Below the pieces are notes generated by a model, which had not been told where the DNA came from, did no database searches, and saw only the letters and a list, made by a program, of their open reading frames with translations. A DNA stretch of 64,000 nucleotides from positions 3,565,501 to 3,629,500 of the forward strand of contig NC_088325.1 of assembly GCF_910592395.1 (NCBI RefSeq), written 5' to 3'. This document shows, in pieces, positions 46,519-58,829 of the stretch (positions are counted from its first letter, which is position 1; the number at the start of each line of letters is the position of its first letter). A program made the translations under genes and the position numbers. This stretch comes from Lineus longissimus (lineage: Eukaryota; Nemertea; Pilidiophora; Heteronemertea; Lineidae).

Positions 46519-49500
46519 GTAGGTACAATCACAGGGCTGCTCACCCCCTACCCCCCCCCCCCCCCCCACCACCTAGTTTAAAGGCCATGACTCCAGGTAT
46601 TTTGCCATTTCCTGCTCTAAGACGATTTCAAAAGTGACCTACAACTTATACAATACAGAAAACCCCATGCAATTTGCTCATCTATTTTGAAGATATAGCC
46701 ATTTATGTGTTTGACAACTAGATTACCTAATCAGGCTAGCAACTGGCTTGTTAGAGCCAGGTGGCGGGTTCACCAAAAGTTTTGATGTAGATCAGGCTAT
46801 TGCCCTACTTGGGAGGACAAATATCAATTCCCCGTGCCAGGCATTATGCATGCTAAAGATAATGAATAACGCCTATTTCTACTATCTAAGAGTTGAAACA
46901 ATACAGGAAAAACGTCAAACACTTTCAGGAAAATAACTGACTAATAAAACTTTAGCAGGACAAACATACTGAACGGATTATCTGCCAACTCCTTTAAAAT
47001 GTTTAATACAACATTTTCAATAAATAGAAGTTCAGAACCATGTATGGTGGACAGTCTTTCATTAAGTATGTGGCCATGCAGGCAATTTTCTTTAATTCTT
47101 AAACGTAAATAATCAATATGCTGGAAAAAGTCAGTCTCAGAAAGCGATCTTTCCCCAAGTGATTCTGTGGATTCCGATGGAACTCCTCAGGTAAGTCATA
47201 ATGAATAGATAGACTGAGATGTATGTAGTATTCATGAAAGTAACAGGGAGTTTGAAGGGGTTCCCCAAGATGAATTTTCAAATTTTTTGTATCAAGTTGA
47301 AGTGCAAAATACCTCTTTGCCCTGGTGATTTCCTCAATATTTCCCATACCCAAAATAAAAGACGTGCTGCATCTATATTTACTTCGATAAGTTTTGATTA
47401 CAATGAAACCGATGCTTAGATGTTGACCAAACTTAATCTGTAGAGTTGGGATTGTTTTTTTTAAAAATGTTCCCTTGACCTTGGTTTGTTTCACATCTAG
47501 TTTCAGAATAACTTCTACATTCTGACTAAGAGCAAGGTTTTGATTCAGTTTCGGTTCAAGAACTACTTAATTCTCAAACGTAAATAATCAATATGCTGGT
47601 AAAAGTCAAGAGAAACTAGGGGAATCACCTCATTTCTAGTATAAATCAAACCTGTAGATCTAAATGACGAATTAGATAGGATCACGATTAGGAAAAGCAA
47701 TCGTCGCTTGTGAAAAATAATCTGGTGAAAATTTCCCTCCGGCTCTCCAAAGAACAAAAGGAGACATGATGTGTGGATGATGAAGTGGCACATTTTTCTG
47801 TTTGGGACAGCCATCCTTGGAGTTTATGGTAGGTACAATCACAGGGCTGCTCACCCCCACCCCCCTAGTTTTACGACTCCAGGTATTTTGCCATTTCCTG
47901 CTGTAAGATGATTTCAAAAGTGCACCTAACAATTTATACAATACAGAAAACCCCTTGCAATTTGCTCCATCCATTTTGAAGATATAGCAATTAATGTGTT
48001 TGACAACTAGATTACCTAATCAGGCTAGCAACTGGCTTGTTAGAGCCAGGCGGCGGGTTCACCAAAAGTTGTAATGTAGATCAGGCTATTGTCCTACTTG
48101 GGAGGACAAATATCAGTTAATGCTCTCAAAATTGATTCATATCTTGCATGTATTGTATTGTAATCTTTATACCAAAATTCATCCTTGTCCTACTTTTGTT
48201 CTGTTGGCTGAAATCACCACACCTCCAAAAGATATTTATTTTCAATTTGGGCAGGAAAAGTCCTACTTCTCCATTTGAGACTTTGGATTTCAATGCGGTT
48301 TTATCTGGTTTTAGAGTGTTTCAGACACTTTATGTTCTCTTATTTACACAGACATATTTGATAGCTCAAAATAATGGTATCTTGAGATGATTTAGAGAAA
48401 ACGTTGTTCCCAATCAAGTGCATGGATATATAGCTTAGGCCTACGAGACGCTCTTAATTTCCATTAGTTGGATGCGTATTCGACAAATTTGCGAGCAGTA
48501 GCGGGGCCTTGCAAGACCTATGAATGAGCAATGAGCCAACACTGACGATTTGACACCTGCAGTGTTGCTATTTCAAATGACGTATCATGCATGAAATGCC
48601 TCAGAACTCAGGAATACCAATTGACTCGGAACCTGGACACGAATTGCCCGGAGTTCACATTTTGATTCTCCAGAGTGTTCTTGTTATGTTTCTATCAAAA
48701 ACATTTCAAGGATGTCGTGATAGTTTTTTCATTAAACCGTGAAGTGTATTTGTGTCAAACAGATGCGTAATAACAAGAATAAATAAAGACTTAGAATTTG
48801 GAACCAATACTACAGCATATTAACTGGCACTAGGTTCAAATATGGACACTAGGGGGCTTTTGCAAGATAATTCGTCTTCTATTCAATGGCTATCGCTACT
48901 TGTTTAGTAGCTATGGTATTTTAAAGAGGCTCTAAAACCCTCTAAGACAAAGAATGCCCACCATCACGCCACAGCACGGGAAATCAAATTATCAATTTCT
49001 TCTCTAAGACAAAATGCTCTGTATCTCCTTTATCTTTAGGAGTTCAGTGCTGAATAAGGTATCATTTTGTTCATCTTGATAATTTATTTACAATGAATCA
49101 ATAACATTTAGTATTGGAATTCAGGAACTTTTTACCCACCCTTTTGAAAAAAACTTGATTTTTTAAATTTCTGTAGTGCCAAATTCCTTAGTCTCCATGA
49201 ATTCTTGGTAATAAAGATATAATTTACAGCAATGAATGGCGCAGTCACGGGCGCTCAGTGTTGCTGTGATCCATGATCAGGTTACAGTAAGACTGATCAT
49301 GCACGAAGAGGTGCCACACTTTGAACAGGATTTGTGAATTTATGCAGATTTCTTGCATGAATCTGTTTTCTCAGGCATGTGACCTTCCTCGGCATCACTC
49401 CGGCATTGAAAAACCTCTTTCTGTCTTGTTTTTTTATTTTATGTATGTATCGTATTCTGGCAAAATTGGACATTTCACGCTGAAACAATCCCTTGTCCTC

Positions 49501-52500
49501 CATTTTGAATAAGGAGAGCACGCAATGATATTGCGCGCATTCGTATCCAACCTTAGATACGTCCCATTATGACCATTGTTGGCCGTCGATTGTTCCCATT
49601 GTTGATAGGTGGCTGGGGAACCAACTGCAGCAGAGTCAGTAAATCAAGTGCGACTTGGCAACGATGATTACAATTGACGGTGTGATCCAGATATTTTTGT
49701 CACACGGGTCATACAATATTAGATTCAGGCATTTTCGCACATTTTACTCTACTTGAATGTTGAGAAGGGTTCCGATCACTTTCTTATATCGTAAAAGACT
49801 GTCCCTGGTTCACCTTCCGTGATTTTGGAAGAATTCTAATGCACCTTTCGGGGTTAGATTTTGCTATTCTACGGTTTTGTCTACCAGATCAATGCACTTA
49901 GGGTATATGATAAAGTACATGTACAGTGTGGCTCATATCAATAAGAACACCTACTTCATACGATATCTCACAAAATAATGCACCAGATACAGTGCATTAT
50001 GTAACTGCTTGATTTCGATTTTTTTTAGTAAATCTTCAGGTCCAGTTAGTAAATTTTCATTTTTTTTTCAGCATTGGCCGGTGTATATTCCCTGAATGAT
50101 ATCACAATACAGCCAGGACCAGTACAAGTGAAGCAAGGACAAAAAGTCAGTTTGTGGTGCAAACTGAAATACGGCCCTAAACATGTGGTGCCAGTTTATT
50201 GGCAGTCACCCCCAAGTTTCAAAACAAGAACTGGCGATTGTGATTGTTATGGTAATTCGAAGGATAAATATGCCATGTCATGTTCAAACCCTAACAACCA
50301 TTTTGGGTTTTATAATATGACAATAAGGGGTGTCGAATGGGCCGATAATGGGATATATTGTTGTCGGCATATCAACGACAAAGGTACTGTGGATTTACAG
50401 GTTTTGGGTAAGTTAAACAGGAGCTCCACCAACATAAGGCATAAGGGCACGCTAATCTTCCAAAAGCTGCCTTGACGTATTGAAAAGAACTCAAGAATTA
50501 GAAATAAAGTTGATTGTAAATGTCTAGGATTTTGGAAGAATTTGAATGCACCTTTTGAGGTGAAATTTTGCAATTAATTTCGCCTGGAGTGTTCATGTTA
50601 ACCAAAGTGCTTCCACTTCGTCTTCCTAAGCTGATTTTCTCTTGTCTGTTTCCAGTTCCTGTTACAAATGTGACACTAGAAAAAGTTGTCCCCAAGTCTG
50701 CTGCAGATCCACACCACTTGTATGAGAACTTCACCTGCACCACAAACTGTGCATCACCGGCACCCAAGATTTCATGGTTTGTAAATGACGTAAGTAGAGC
50801 ATCAGAGGACGATGTCTTGACCTTAGCAGGTCTACACCGATACTTCTTGATAGGGATACCCTACTGGGAAATGCTGTCTCTAATTGAGAGAGGTGCCCTG
50901 ATTATCTGGAAAAAAAGTGCTGTAAATTTAAATGGAAACTACCTTTTTGTACCAGTGTAGTATTTTAAATAGAGAGGGTATCCTTGACAGAGTGGTGTCC
51001 ACTGAAGGGAGGCTCCACAGTAGTGTAAGTGATGAAGATAAAATAGACACTGTAGCTTTACCATTGCCATACTTATTTTACAGCAACCCTTTAATGGCAA
51101 CGCTACGGTGAGAGAGTTGGACTGCTCAGGGGCCAAGGAGGGCCAGAAACAGACTATGAGCACAGTGTTAGTAATGAGTACAGACATGAATAAGGAGAGA
51201 AAAGAACATGTCATTTCCTGTACGGCAGAAAACGTTCTTGGAGAGCCAAAGGTTTCTAAGGCAATATCTGTCAATAATGATGGTAAGCATCTTACAATCT
51301 TTTTACGTTATCATATAGCATTGAGAGACATTGATTTCGACCCATTTCTTCAACCAACAGGCAGAAATATATTAAAAAACTCCCCCAATTGCCAAATTAG
51401 CAAAACTCTAAAAACGTTTCTTCATATCTGTAGACTTGCCAAAGCAAATTGTTTTTTCAATACCTCTCCAAGTGTGGACTTGACAGTTAAAAAGATATTT
51501 GCGTCTAATTCTTAAGTCAAGATCCAGATAGTAAATCTTTGTTAATTCTTTTCAGCACTGACTAGTATTTATTCCCAGACTGATATCACAGTACAGCCAG
51601 GACCAGTCAAAGTGATACAAGGACACAGCGTCAGTTTGTGGTGTAAACTGAAATATGACCCTGATAATGTATTGCCGGTACTCTGGCATTCGCCGCCTAA
51701 TTTCAAAACAAGAACAGTCAATTGTGATTCTTTTGTAAAGGATAAATATGTCATGTCATGTTCAGACACTAACGATGATGTTGAGTATTACAATATGACA
51801 ATAATGGATGTCCAATGGGGCGATAATGGGACATATTGGTGTCTGTATTCCAAACATATGGACCATGTGGACTTACAGGTTTTGGGTAAGTTAAACAGGA
51901 GCTACACCAACATGAGGCATAAGGGCACTCTAATCTAAGAACTCACCAATGAGAAGTAAAGTTGATTGCAAATGACTTGGGTGCAAGAGTGGTTCTTTTG
52001 GCGCCCATGACACTGAAACTAGTGAAAGTGCTAAAGTCGTGATTTATACTAAGGTGTACAGAAATGTACCATGATTGTAGTAGCTAAGCCTCAGTTGTTG
52101 AAGTAGTGGTAGCCAAGTCTGCTACAGTACATTGTACAGTGCGGCTCATATAAATACGAATACATACTACGAAATTTCGTGAACTAATGCACAAGATATA
52201 GACTGCATTTTTTCAGTTTATTTTCTAATTGTACATTGATTATGGCAGAAATAAATGTGCATTGGTTTTTCATTATGTAACTTTTTTATTTCGAGTTTTT
52301 TTTTAAAATTCTCTCTAAAATTACAGATAAAAAAATTCACAAATATGATTTCGCCTGGAGTGTTGATGTAAACAAATGTGCTTCAACTTTGTCATTGTAG
52401 GCAGATTTTCTCTTGTCTGTTTTCAGTTCCGGTTACAGATGTGTCATTAAAAAAAATTGTCAGTCCGAGCACAGCTGAAGAGCCCCAGCGCTATGAGTAC

Positions 52501-55082
52501 TTAACCTGCAAAACAAACTGTGCATTTCCGGCACCGAAGATTTCATGGTTTGTAAATGATGTAAGTAGAGCATCAGAGGACGATGTCTTGACTTTAGAAG
52601 GTCAACACCGATTGAAACGATTTATTGATCTTTGGTCTTGAGGAGACAGCTAGGGGGACTATAGGTAGGAGAGGGGCTAAATTGGCCATCTTCAGGGGAC
52701 TAATATACACAATAAGGGCCCTGGGTCATGTCAAATTCAGCACTAATATTATTCCTTTAACTAGCGTTAATCACTATGACGTACTGTGAGATATGAAAGA
52801 CCCCTATTGGCGACTTTGTGTAACTTTATCTAGCCTGCCTAGCTGCTGCCTATATTGTCCTTTTAAGATGAAGTCAGCGACTGTGATTCCTTGAGCAATA
52901 AAGCCACTGTGCAGTTTTTAAATGAGCCTTTTGATCAATAATAAAATAATAAAATCATACTTCTTATAGGGACACCCCTGGCACTGGGAAATGCTGTCTC
53001 TAATTGAGAGCGGTGCCCTGATTATCTGGAAAAAAAGTACTGTAAATTTAAATGGAAACTACCTTTTGGTACCAGTGCAGTATTTTAAATAGAGGGGGTA
53101 TCCTTGACAGAGTGGTGTCCACTATAGGGAGGCTCCACAGTAGTGTAAGTGATGAAGATGAAATAGACACTGTAGCTTTACCATTGCCATACCATTCTTA
53201 TTTTCCAGCAACCCTTCAATGGCAAGACAATGGTCAACGAGTCAGACTGCTCAGGGGCCAAGGACGGCCAGAAACAGACTATGAGCACATTGTTAGTAGT
53301 GAGCACAGACATGGATGAGGAGAGAAAAGAATATGTCATTTCCTGTACGGCAGAAAACGTTATTGGAGAGCCAAAGGTTTCTAAGGCAATATCTGTCAAT
53401 AATGTTGGTAAGCATCATACAATGTCGTCCTTTAGGTGTATAAATACCATGAGTATATTGAAGGCTGTCTGATGAGGAAGATTTCCAATTCAAGAAATGA
53501 ACGCAAGGGGGTGCAAGGGTAATTTTGCTGCATATGTGTGAAGTGACACTAATTTTCTATACTCCACGTAGGGTGCAAGGCAGTGAACACTTGGGACTAC
53601 TGCTGGTGTATCATAACTGAGGGTATTTAAAACATGGCTGACTGTCGTACAGAATGTGGTGGACGGATGATTGTGTTTTCACACATAGCCGGTAGGTTTT
53701 TTATGCATGCATATCAGCTTCAATGATATTGGTGTCTTGAATTGTTAATGACTTACATGAATTTTACTTTCCAGTAAACCCAGGTCCACCTCAGCGCAAA
53801 ATGGTTGAAGCTGCTTCTGCAGCCACGACAACAGCACTATCTCCTTGGCTTGTCACAGCAATCATCATAATTGCTGTGCTCCAAAAAAAATGTCGACAGC
53901 CTTTGAAAGTGAGTTTTCAAATTATTTTTGTTGCAGTTTCTTGGCGCTTTTTAAAATCATTAACTGTTGCATAATCTGCTCAGTAGCTACCTTGTGGAGT
54001 CCACAATGAGTCGTAATCAAAAGAATATCACACCCGCTTTGACATGTTTGAAAAGATCGACTGAATAGGCTCTTAAAGGGGTACAGTGTTCATGTTTACA
54101 GCTAGGTGAGGCAAATTGAAATGACGTTATAACCGTCATCGTGCATGCATTTTGGCTGAAACTTTGCACCCATCTGTCTACACAATGGCACTGTTGAAAT
54201 TTATCTTCAGTTCTACGTATTAACGTGATTGGATTTTTGAACGCCATGGGCTTTAACGAAGAAAGAAAAATTTATTAACTCTTATCTTCGCAAATAAACT
54301 TTCCGAAGTTGTTGCTACTATCAACATTGCTGACCAGCTGAATGACCACATCTTTCCCTTTTCCTGGGCAGAAGAACTTGGCATGATTGCTTATCCACAT
54401 TCAGGTGCCCCTCTGTCTCAAGACGCCCTGCTTTCTCTTTCTCTTTGATCCACTCCCCTTTTTTACACAAGTCTGATGTGTTTGCGATTTTTTGACAACT
54501 CAGAGAACGTATTGTTGTCGGGGATGAGATAAGTTCACATTTTTTCGCCCGGGCAATCATAACAGTATTGCCGCCAAATATAATGTTACAGCAAAAAAAT
54601 GATGTCATAGCGACGAGAGAACTTGCCTGACAACAGCCCATGGGTGGCTGACTGACTGCATGAACCACTAGATCACACTCTGATCTAGAATTTCCATCTG
54701 GATTGGCACTGCACTTGGAAAGTTATTCTCCAGGGAGTGTTCCCCACCCAAAATGGGATGCCCTTTTTGCCTGCCACTATGTGTTTATGTACACTCTGAG
54801 GTTATTGGTCAAGTGACTCTAACTTTTGCCGGCGGCAAGATAAGAGTTCATCGCAAGCTACTTGCTCATCAGCACTTGGACTTTTATCCTCTCATGTCTA
54901 ATCTTCCTCCATAAATCTGCATTTGTGAGACTCGGTTATCCAATTTGATCCTGAGAATGTTCTTATTACCATGTTAACCAGAGAGTATTCCTCCTCCAAG
55001 ACGGGATGAAATAATAATCATCTAAATAACTGACCCATTAGTGACAAAGATTTCTTCTTCTTCTTCTTTACAGGAGCAATAA
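46467..55082 (+). CDS. gene 3: V-C2-V-C2 Ig membrane receptor, close paralogue of gene 1
   Basis: Exons: 46467-46518 (or alternative 47777-47828), 50072-50407, 50656-50789, 51084-51282, 51556-51885, 52427-52560, 53209-53407, 53775-53908, 55074-55082. The sum is 1527 nt, a closed frame of 508 aa, with exon lengths equal to gene 1's (1A leader model). The exon-intron body lies about 37.8 kb from gene 1's and is highly similar in introns, so the two arose by recent duplication or were homogenised. Despite this, the V domains differ by 21 and 12 residues. Same predicted topology and unknown ligand. Confidence 0.85.
47777..47828 (+). CDS. gene 3 alternative signal-peptide exon 1B
   Basis: MMKWHIFLFGTAILGVY, phase-1 GTAGGT donor at 47829. 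It lies 1.3 kb after the first leader and is frame-compatible with the V exon at 50072. Confidence 0.78.
47829..50071 (+). other. intron 1 of gene 3 (from the second leader)
   Basis: 48110-48400 matches 11170-11660. 48400-49900 is largely specific to this unit, with no recognised element. The 10.0-11.1 kb block of gene 1's intron is missing here. Confidence 0.5.
50072..50407 (+). CDS. gene 3 first V-type Ig exon
   Basis: 336 nt, phase 1-1. 'SLWCKLKYGPKHVVPVYWQ', 'DCDCYGNSKDKYAMSC', 'FYNMTI', 'DNGIYCCRH'. Six cysteines, as in gene 1. Confidence 0.88.
50656..50789 (+). CDS. gene 3 first C2-type Ig, first half
   Basis: 134 nt, phase 1-0. 'VPVTNVTLEKVVPKSAADP', 'FTCTTNCASPAPKISWFVND'. Confidence 0.85.
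51084..51282 (+). CDS. gene 3 first C2-type Ig, second half
   Basis: 199 nt, phase 0-1. 'ELDCSGAKEGQKQTMSTVLV', 'HVISCTAENVLGEP', 'KAISVNND'. The QTMSTVLV and KAISVNN segments match this gene's own second C2 more closely than the orthologous exon of gene 1. Confidence 0.85.
51556..51885 (+). CDS. gene 3 second V-type Ig exon
   Basis: 330 nt, phase 1-1. 'SLWCKLKYDPDNVLPVLWHS', 'NCDSFVKDKYVMSC', 'YYNMTI', 'DNGTYWCLY'. It keeps the Trp-Cys that gene 1 lost. Confidence 0.88.
52427..52560 (+). CDS. gene 3 second C2-type Ig, first half
   Basis: 134 nt, phase 1-0. 'VPVTDVSLKKIVSPSTAEEP', 'LTCKTNCAFPAPKISWFVND'. Confidence 0.85.
53209..53407 (+). CDS. gene 3 second C2-type Ig, second half
   Basis: 199 nt, phase 0-1. 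'SDCSGAKDGQKQTMSTLLVV', 'YVISCTAENVIGEP', 'KAISVNNV', donor GTAAGC. Confidence 0.85.
53775..53908 (+). CDS. gene 3 transmembrane exon
   Basis: 134 nt, phase 1-0. Differs from gene 1 by one residue in the helix (Met to Ile). Unspliced, the frame stays open to TAA at 53972-53974. Confidence 0.85.
55074..55082 (+). CDS. gene 3 terminal coding exon (very short tail)
   Basis: Glu-Gln-stop in phase 0 after a TTC-rich tract and TTTACAG. As in gene 1, an alternative frame is open to TAG ('VETNPQLL'). Confidence 0.6.
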   Translation, partial: EQ

Positions 55083-57830
55083 CAGTGGTAGTCCAATCTG
55101 TTGAGACAAACCCACAGTTACTATAGATCTCACTTCCGATATCAACCACAGCCCAGAGAATTTGGCTTCGAACAATATCGTGGATCAAGATAGTAGCGAC
55201 CAGATCGATATGGCTCGTTAATGACTTCGGGGGAGACTGGCCTTCTTAGCCGCCTTGGACAACCAGTCAAGAAGAAGGAAAACTGGTATATGACTCGGAC
55301 AGTAAACGACTGTAAAGGTTCACCACAGTTGGCCAAGCCGACTTACCAGCAGTGAATGTCTACTCCTTTGACCGCCGACCCAATAGGGCGGGAAACCCGT
55401 CGGACGTGCACTCATAAACGGGTGGCCGATGACATTGCTCGACACAAAGTAATCATATGACCGCCTGAATTGATATTGCCAACCTCACTTTATGATAAGG
55501 TTACCCATCTTCTACAACACGCACTCTGCATTTGTATCAGGTCAGCATGCATGGAACTGTTACTCATTGAATACTTCGGGCCAAATTCATGAAGGGCGTT
55601 TAGCTTGAAACAGCGATTAACTACTGAATAGACAGATTCAGGTCCATCATGTAAATCTTCACAGAATATGAATAAGCCCTGAAACTAATAAGGGAGAAGT
55701 TACACACGTCTAACTATTAAACGCCCTTGATGAATTTGGGCCTTAGTCTTCCACTACGATGGCTTTCAGTACGTGTCTCGTGCAACACCCACAAGTGTAG
55801 TATTTGTGTTGGGATATAGTCGTGTGGGAAAGGAAGGGAATGCATGGAGACGACCAATAATGTTGTAACAGCCATTCTGACGGCTGGTCAGGGGGGAGTT
55901 GATCGGCGGTGAACGATGGATATATGCATAATGACCATAGCTGACCCTACTGTCCACATGTTCATCTGGGCTAATCCTGATTACTGATCTACACCAGACA
56001 AATAGGAAATGAGAAGGTTCATTTCCACTGCCTGAGAAAATGTAAAAAGGAGGCCGAAACATTTGTCGTGCGAAATTCCCTTTAAGGCAGATGAAGGACT
56101 AATTAATAACTTTTGACATTACGAACAATGTTGTGCTCAATGTAGCGATAATATACATGTACATAATATGATATAAATATTAGGCCTGAGTAATTCCAAA
56201 ATAAACTTTTCTGCATATCAAAGCAGGACAGCTCAACGATGCCTTATATGGTGCAAAAATTTATAGATATTGATAAGAATATTGCAAAGAGTCATTGTGT
56301 GAAATTCATGCCATTGTGTTGATACCAAAACCAATCAAGGTTCAGAAACTGACCCAAATAATACTGACTTAGTTGTATATCGAAAATTGACACTGACTGA
56401 GTTGTATATCGTAAATTGTAATGATAATCTCCTGTCCAATACTGCGATAAAACTGTAAATAGCATGAAATAAGTTTCCTCCACAGAAGAGAAATGCAGTC
56501 CGTCCAGACATTAGGCTTAGAGGAATTTCTGCTGGTGATAGGATCTTACTGTCACATGCATATTGTAGGATAATTACCAATTTTAATGCAAAGCATTTTA
56601 ATCTCAGGTGCCCTTATGGCCCGGTTTAATTTATGAATTTTGCATTAGCATAAACAATAAATTCTGTGATATTTTATTCTTCACTGTGATTTCTTTCAAA
56701 AGTCTGTTAAGAGCTGTAAATGTGTTTTGAAATGTATTGAAATTCATATCAAATTAAAATTGCTGTCCGTTATTAATGATATATAATCAACAGTCCTACA
56801 TCACACTACCATAGAACACTGAAGAAAGGACAGGGGGTTGAGTTTTTAAGGACTTAGGACTACGCCCCTAGACCAGCGATGGTTAAGTTTCTTGCCGGCT
56901 CATCAAATGATCTCCAGAGACCGACGGAAGTTGACCTCGAGGCTATGATGTATAGAACAAGTAAAACACAGTCAGTGTTTGTAATTACGATGATAAGGAT
57001 TCCTGCCAGGACAGCCAGAGCCATTAAACCCTTTCACAACCGACCGCCACGATCGTCACCTAGAAACAATTACAAATCATGTTAAAAGCAGTTTGTAGTT
57101 ATATAGATGGCACTGCAGTATCTAACATAAATTGTACGCCTCCAACAATATTTTGAGGGTGTTGCGATGCACTTTGGATGTTTTGGTTGACTTTTGAGTT
57201 TTGGGGAGTCGGCCGACCCCCTTGGGGATGTATGAATAAGTAGCTCCTAGTCAGTATGCAATTATTCCTCAGTGTACTGGTCTTGCATGCCTACCAGCTC
57301 CAGCCAATCATACTCCCTATCCTGGTCTGTTTCTTCGTCTGTGAGTGGGAGTAGCACCTTAATCTATATTTACATGATCCGTCCTTGATAGGGCCATTTA
57401 AACGCTTTTCAAAAAGACCGCATTCAGATATGAGCGGATCGAACCCCATTCCAGACCGGATGTGATTTCATTCAAATGTACCTGTTTAGACACTCAACAG
57501 CAATGAGGACTGATGAGGATTAATTTTTTTTGGTTCCACCAATAATCCGCAGGATGTCGCGGTGATGACACCAATTTAGCACCACTAAGCATGCGTGCAT
57601 ATAAAGATTTAGTCCACATGAGATTGAATTCGGCACGATCGCATTTAGACGACCGACTGTAGGCCTCAAGGAGCTAGTGTTGCTTTCTTGATGACAAACC
57701 GGTTTATTTATTTAGGTTTCTTTGAGAGGCTTCGTGATGACTGATTAGTCTTTGAGGAGCACACCACCTCAGCGAGGCAAGAGCATGGAAATCACCATTG
57801 TCGAATTAACTTTTGTCTAAATTACTGTAC
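55083..57830 (+). other. 3' UTR and 3' flank of gene 3
   Basis: Near-identical to 17296-19880 apart from the 165-bp insert at 55578 and a few small indels. AATAAA-type signals are near 56658. No other gene seen. Confidence 0.55.
55578..55742. mobile_element. 165-bp MITE present in unit 3 only
   Basis: The ends 'gggccaaattcatgaagggc' and, on the opposite strand, 'ggcccaaattcatcaagggc' form ~25-bp TIRs. The matching position in unit 1 (about 17795) has no insert. The target duplication is unclear. Confidence 0.75.
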
Positions 57831-58829
57831 ACCGAGTCAGTCCATGGAGCAAGTTTCACTCAGCAACTGTTACAAATGGAGCGGCTTGGAGATTGGGGTC
57901 TGCCATGCGTGACTGAAAACAGTATCGTAGATCCCGAAATCTTACTTTGTCATTAACTTCTGCGTATTTTATTTTATTGTTTTGACAACCCTGTAGCAGT
58001 CATTTCAATCAGATTGATTTTTGTCAGCATACATTTTTAAGATTGGTAAATGTGAAAATAAATCAAAGGCGAATATTCTCAAATTATAGTACATGTATAC
58101 AGTAATTCAAACTTCCGATCAGAACTCCCCTCGATTTTGACCAAATTTTGAAGTGGCCTCTGCTTTAGATCATCTTGTTCTTCATGTTCTTGTTCATTTT
58201 AACATCAGAAGAGCAATGTGACTCCGGCAGGTACACTGGCCATCTTCCCTCCAGCATTACGAACAGCGTGCACAGTCCTGCTTGGATAAGGCACCCATCC
58301 GTAGCTGGGTCGCTATCCATCGCTTCTTGCCTCGCAGAAGAACAATTCCACCATCAACCCTACTGATGCCCTTCTCATGTATTCTTTCCATGACTGTTCG
58401 CTCTCTTCCTCCTTTTCCAGCACGTTTCCGACGATCGTGTCTACAATGTCTGCTGCAGTCATGTCCAGATTGCCAAAGGCTGCAGCATTTCCTGCCAGTC
58501 AGTCCACCCTCACGTTGAATCGGATTCCTGCATGGCCCAGGATATAGATCACTTTCACTTTGATCATCACTCATCAGAAAGTCCAAGATATATAAGACTT
58601 GAAAAAAAGAGTCATTGCCCCTTTGAGATGTTGGATCAAAATTAGTTCAATTCAATTAAGATAATTTGGCAGAATGTCAATGATGCATCAGCAGACTTTG
58701 AAACTAGAGAAGTCCTTATCAGCCAGGTGATTAATCTGGCACCAAAAAATTTATTTTCAAATTATCAGATCAGTTATTTTTGTAGAAAAGGAAACAACCA
58801 CTTTAAAACAATAAGGTCAATTTATTGAC

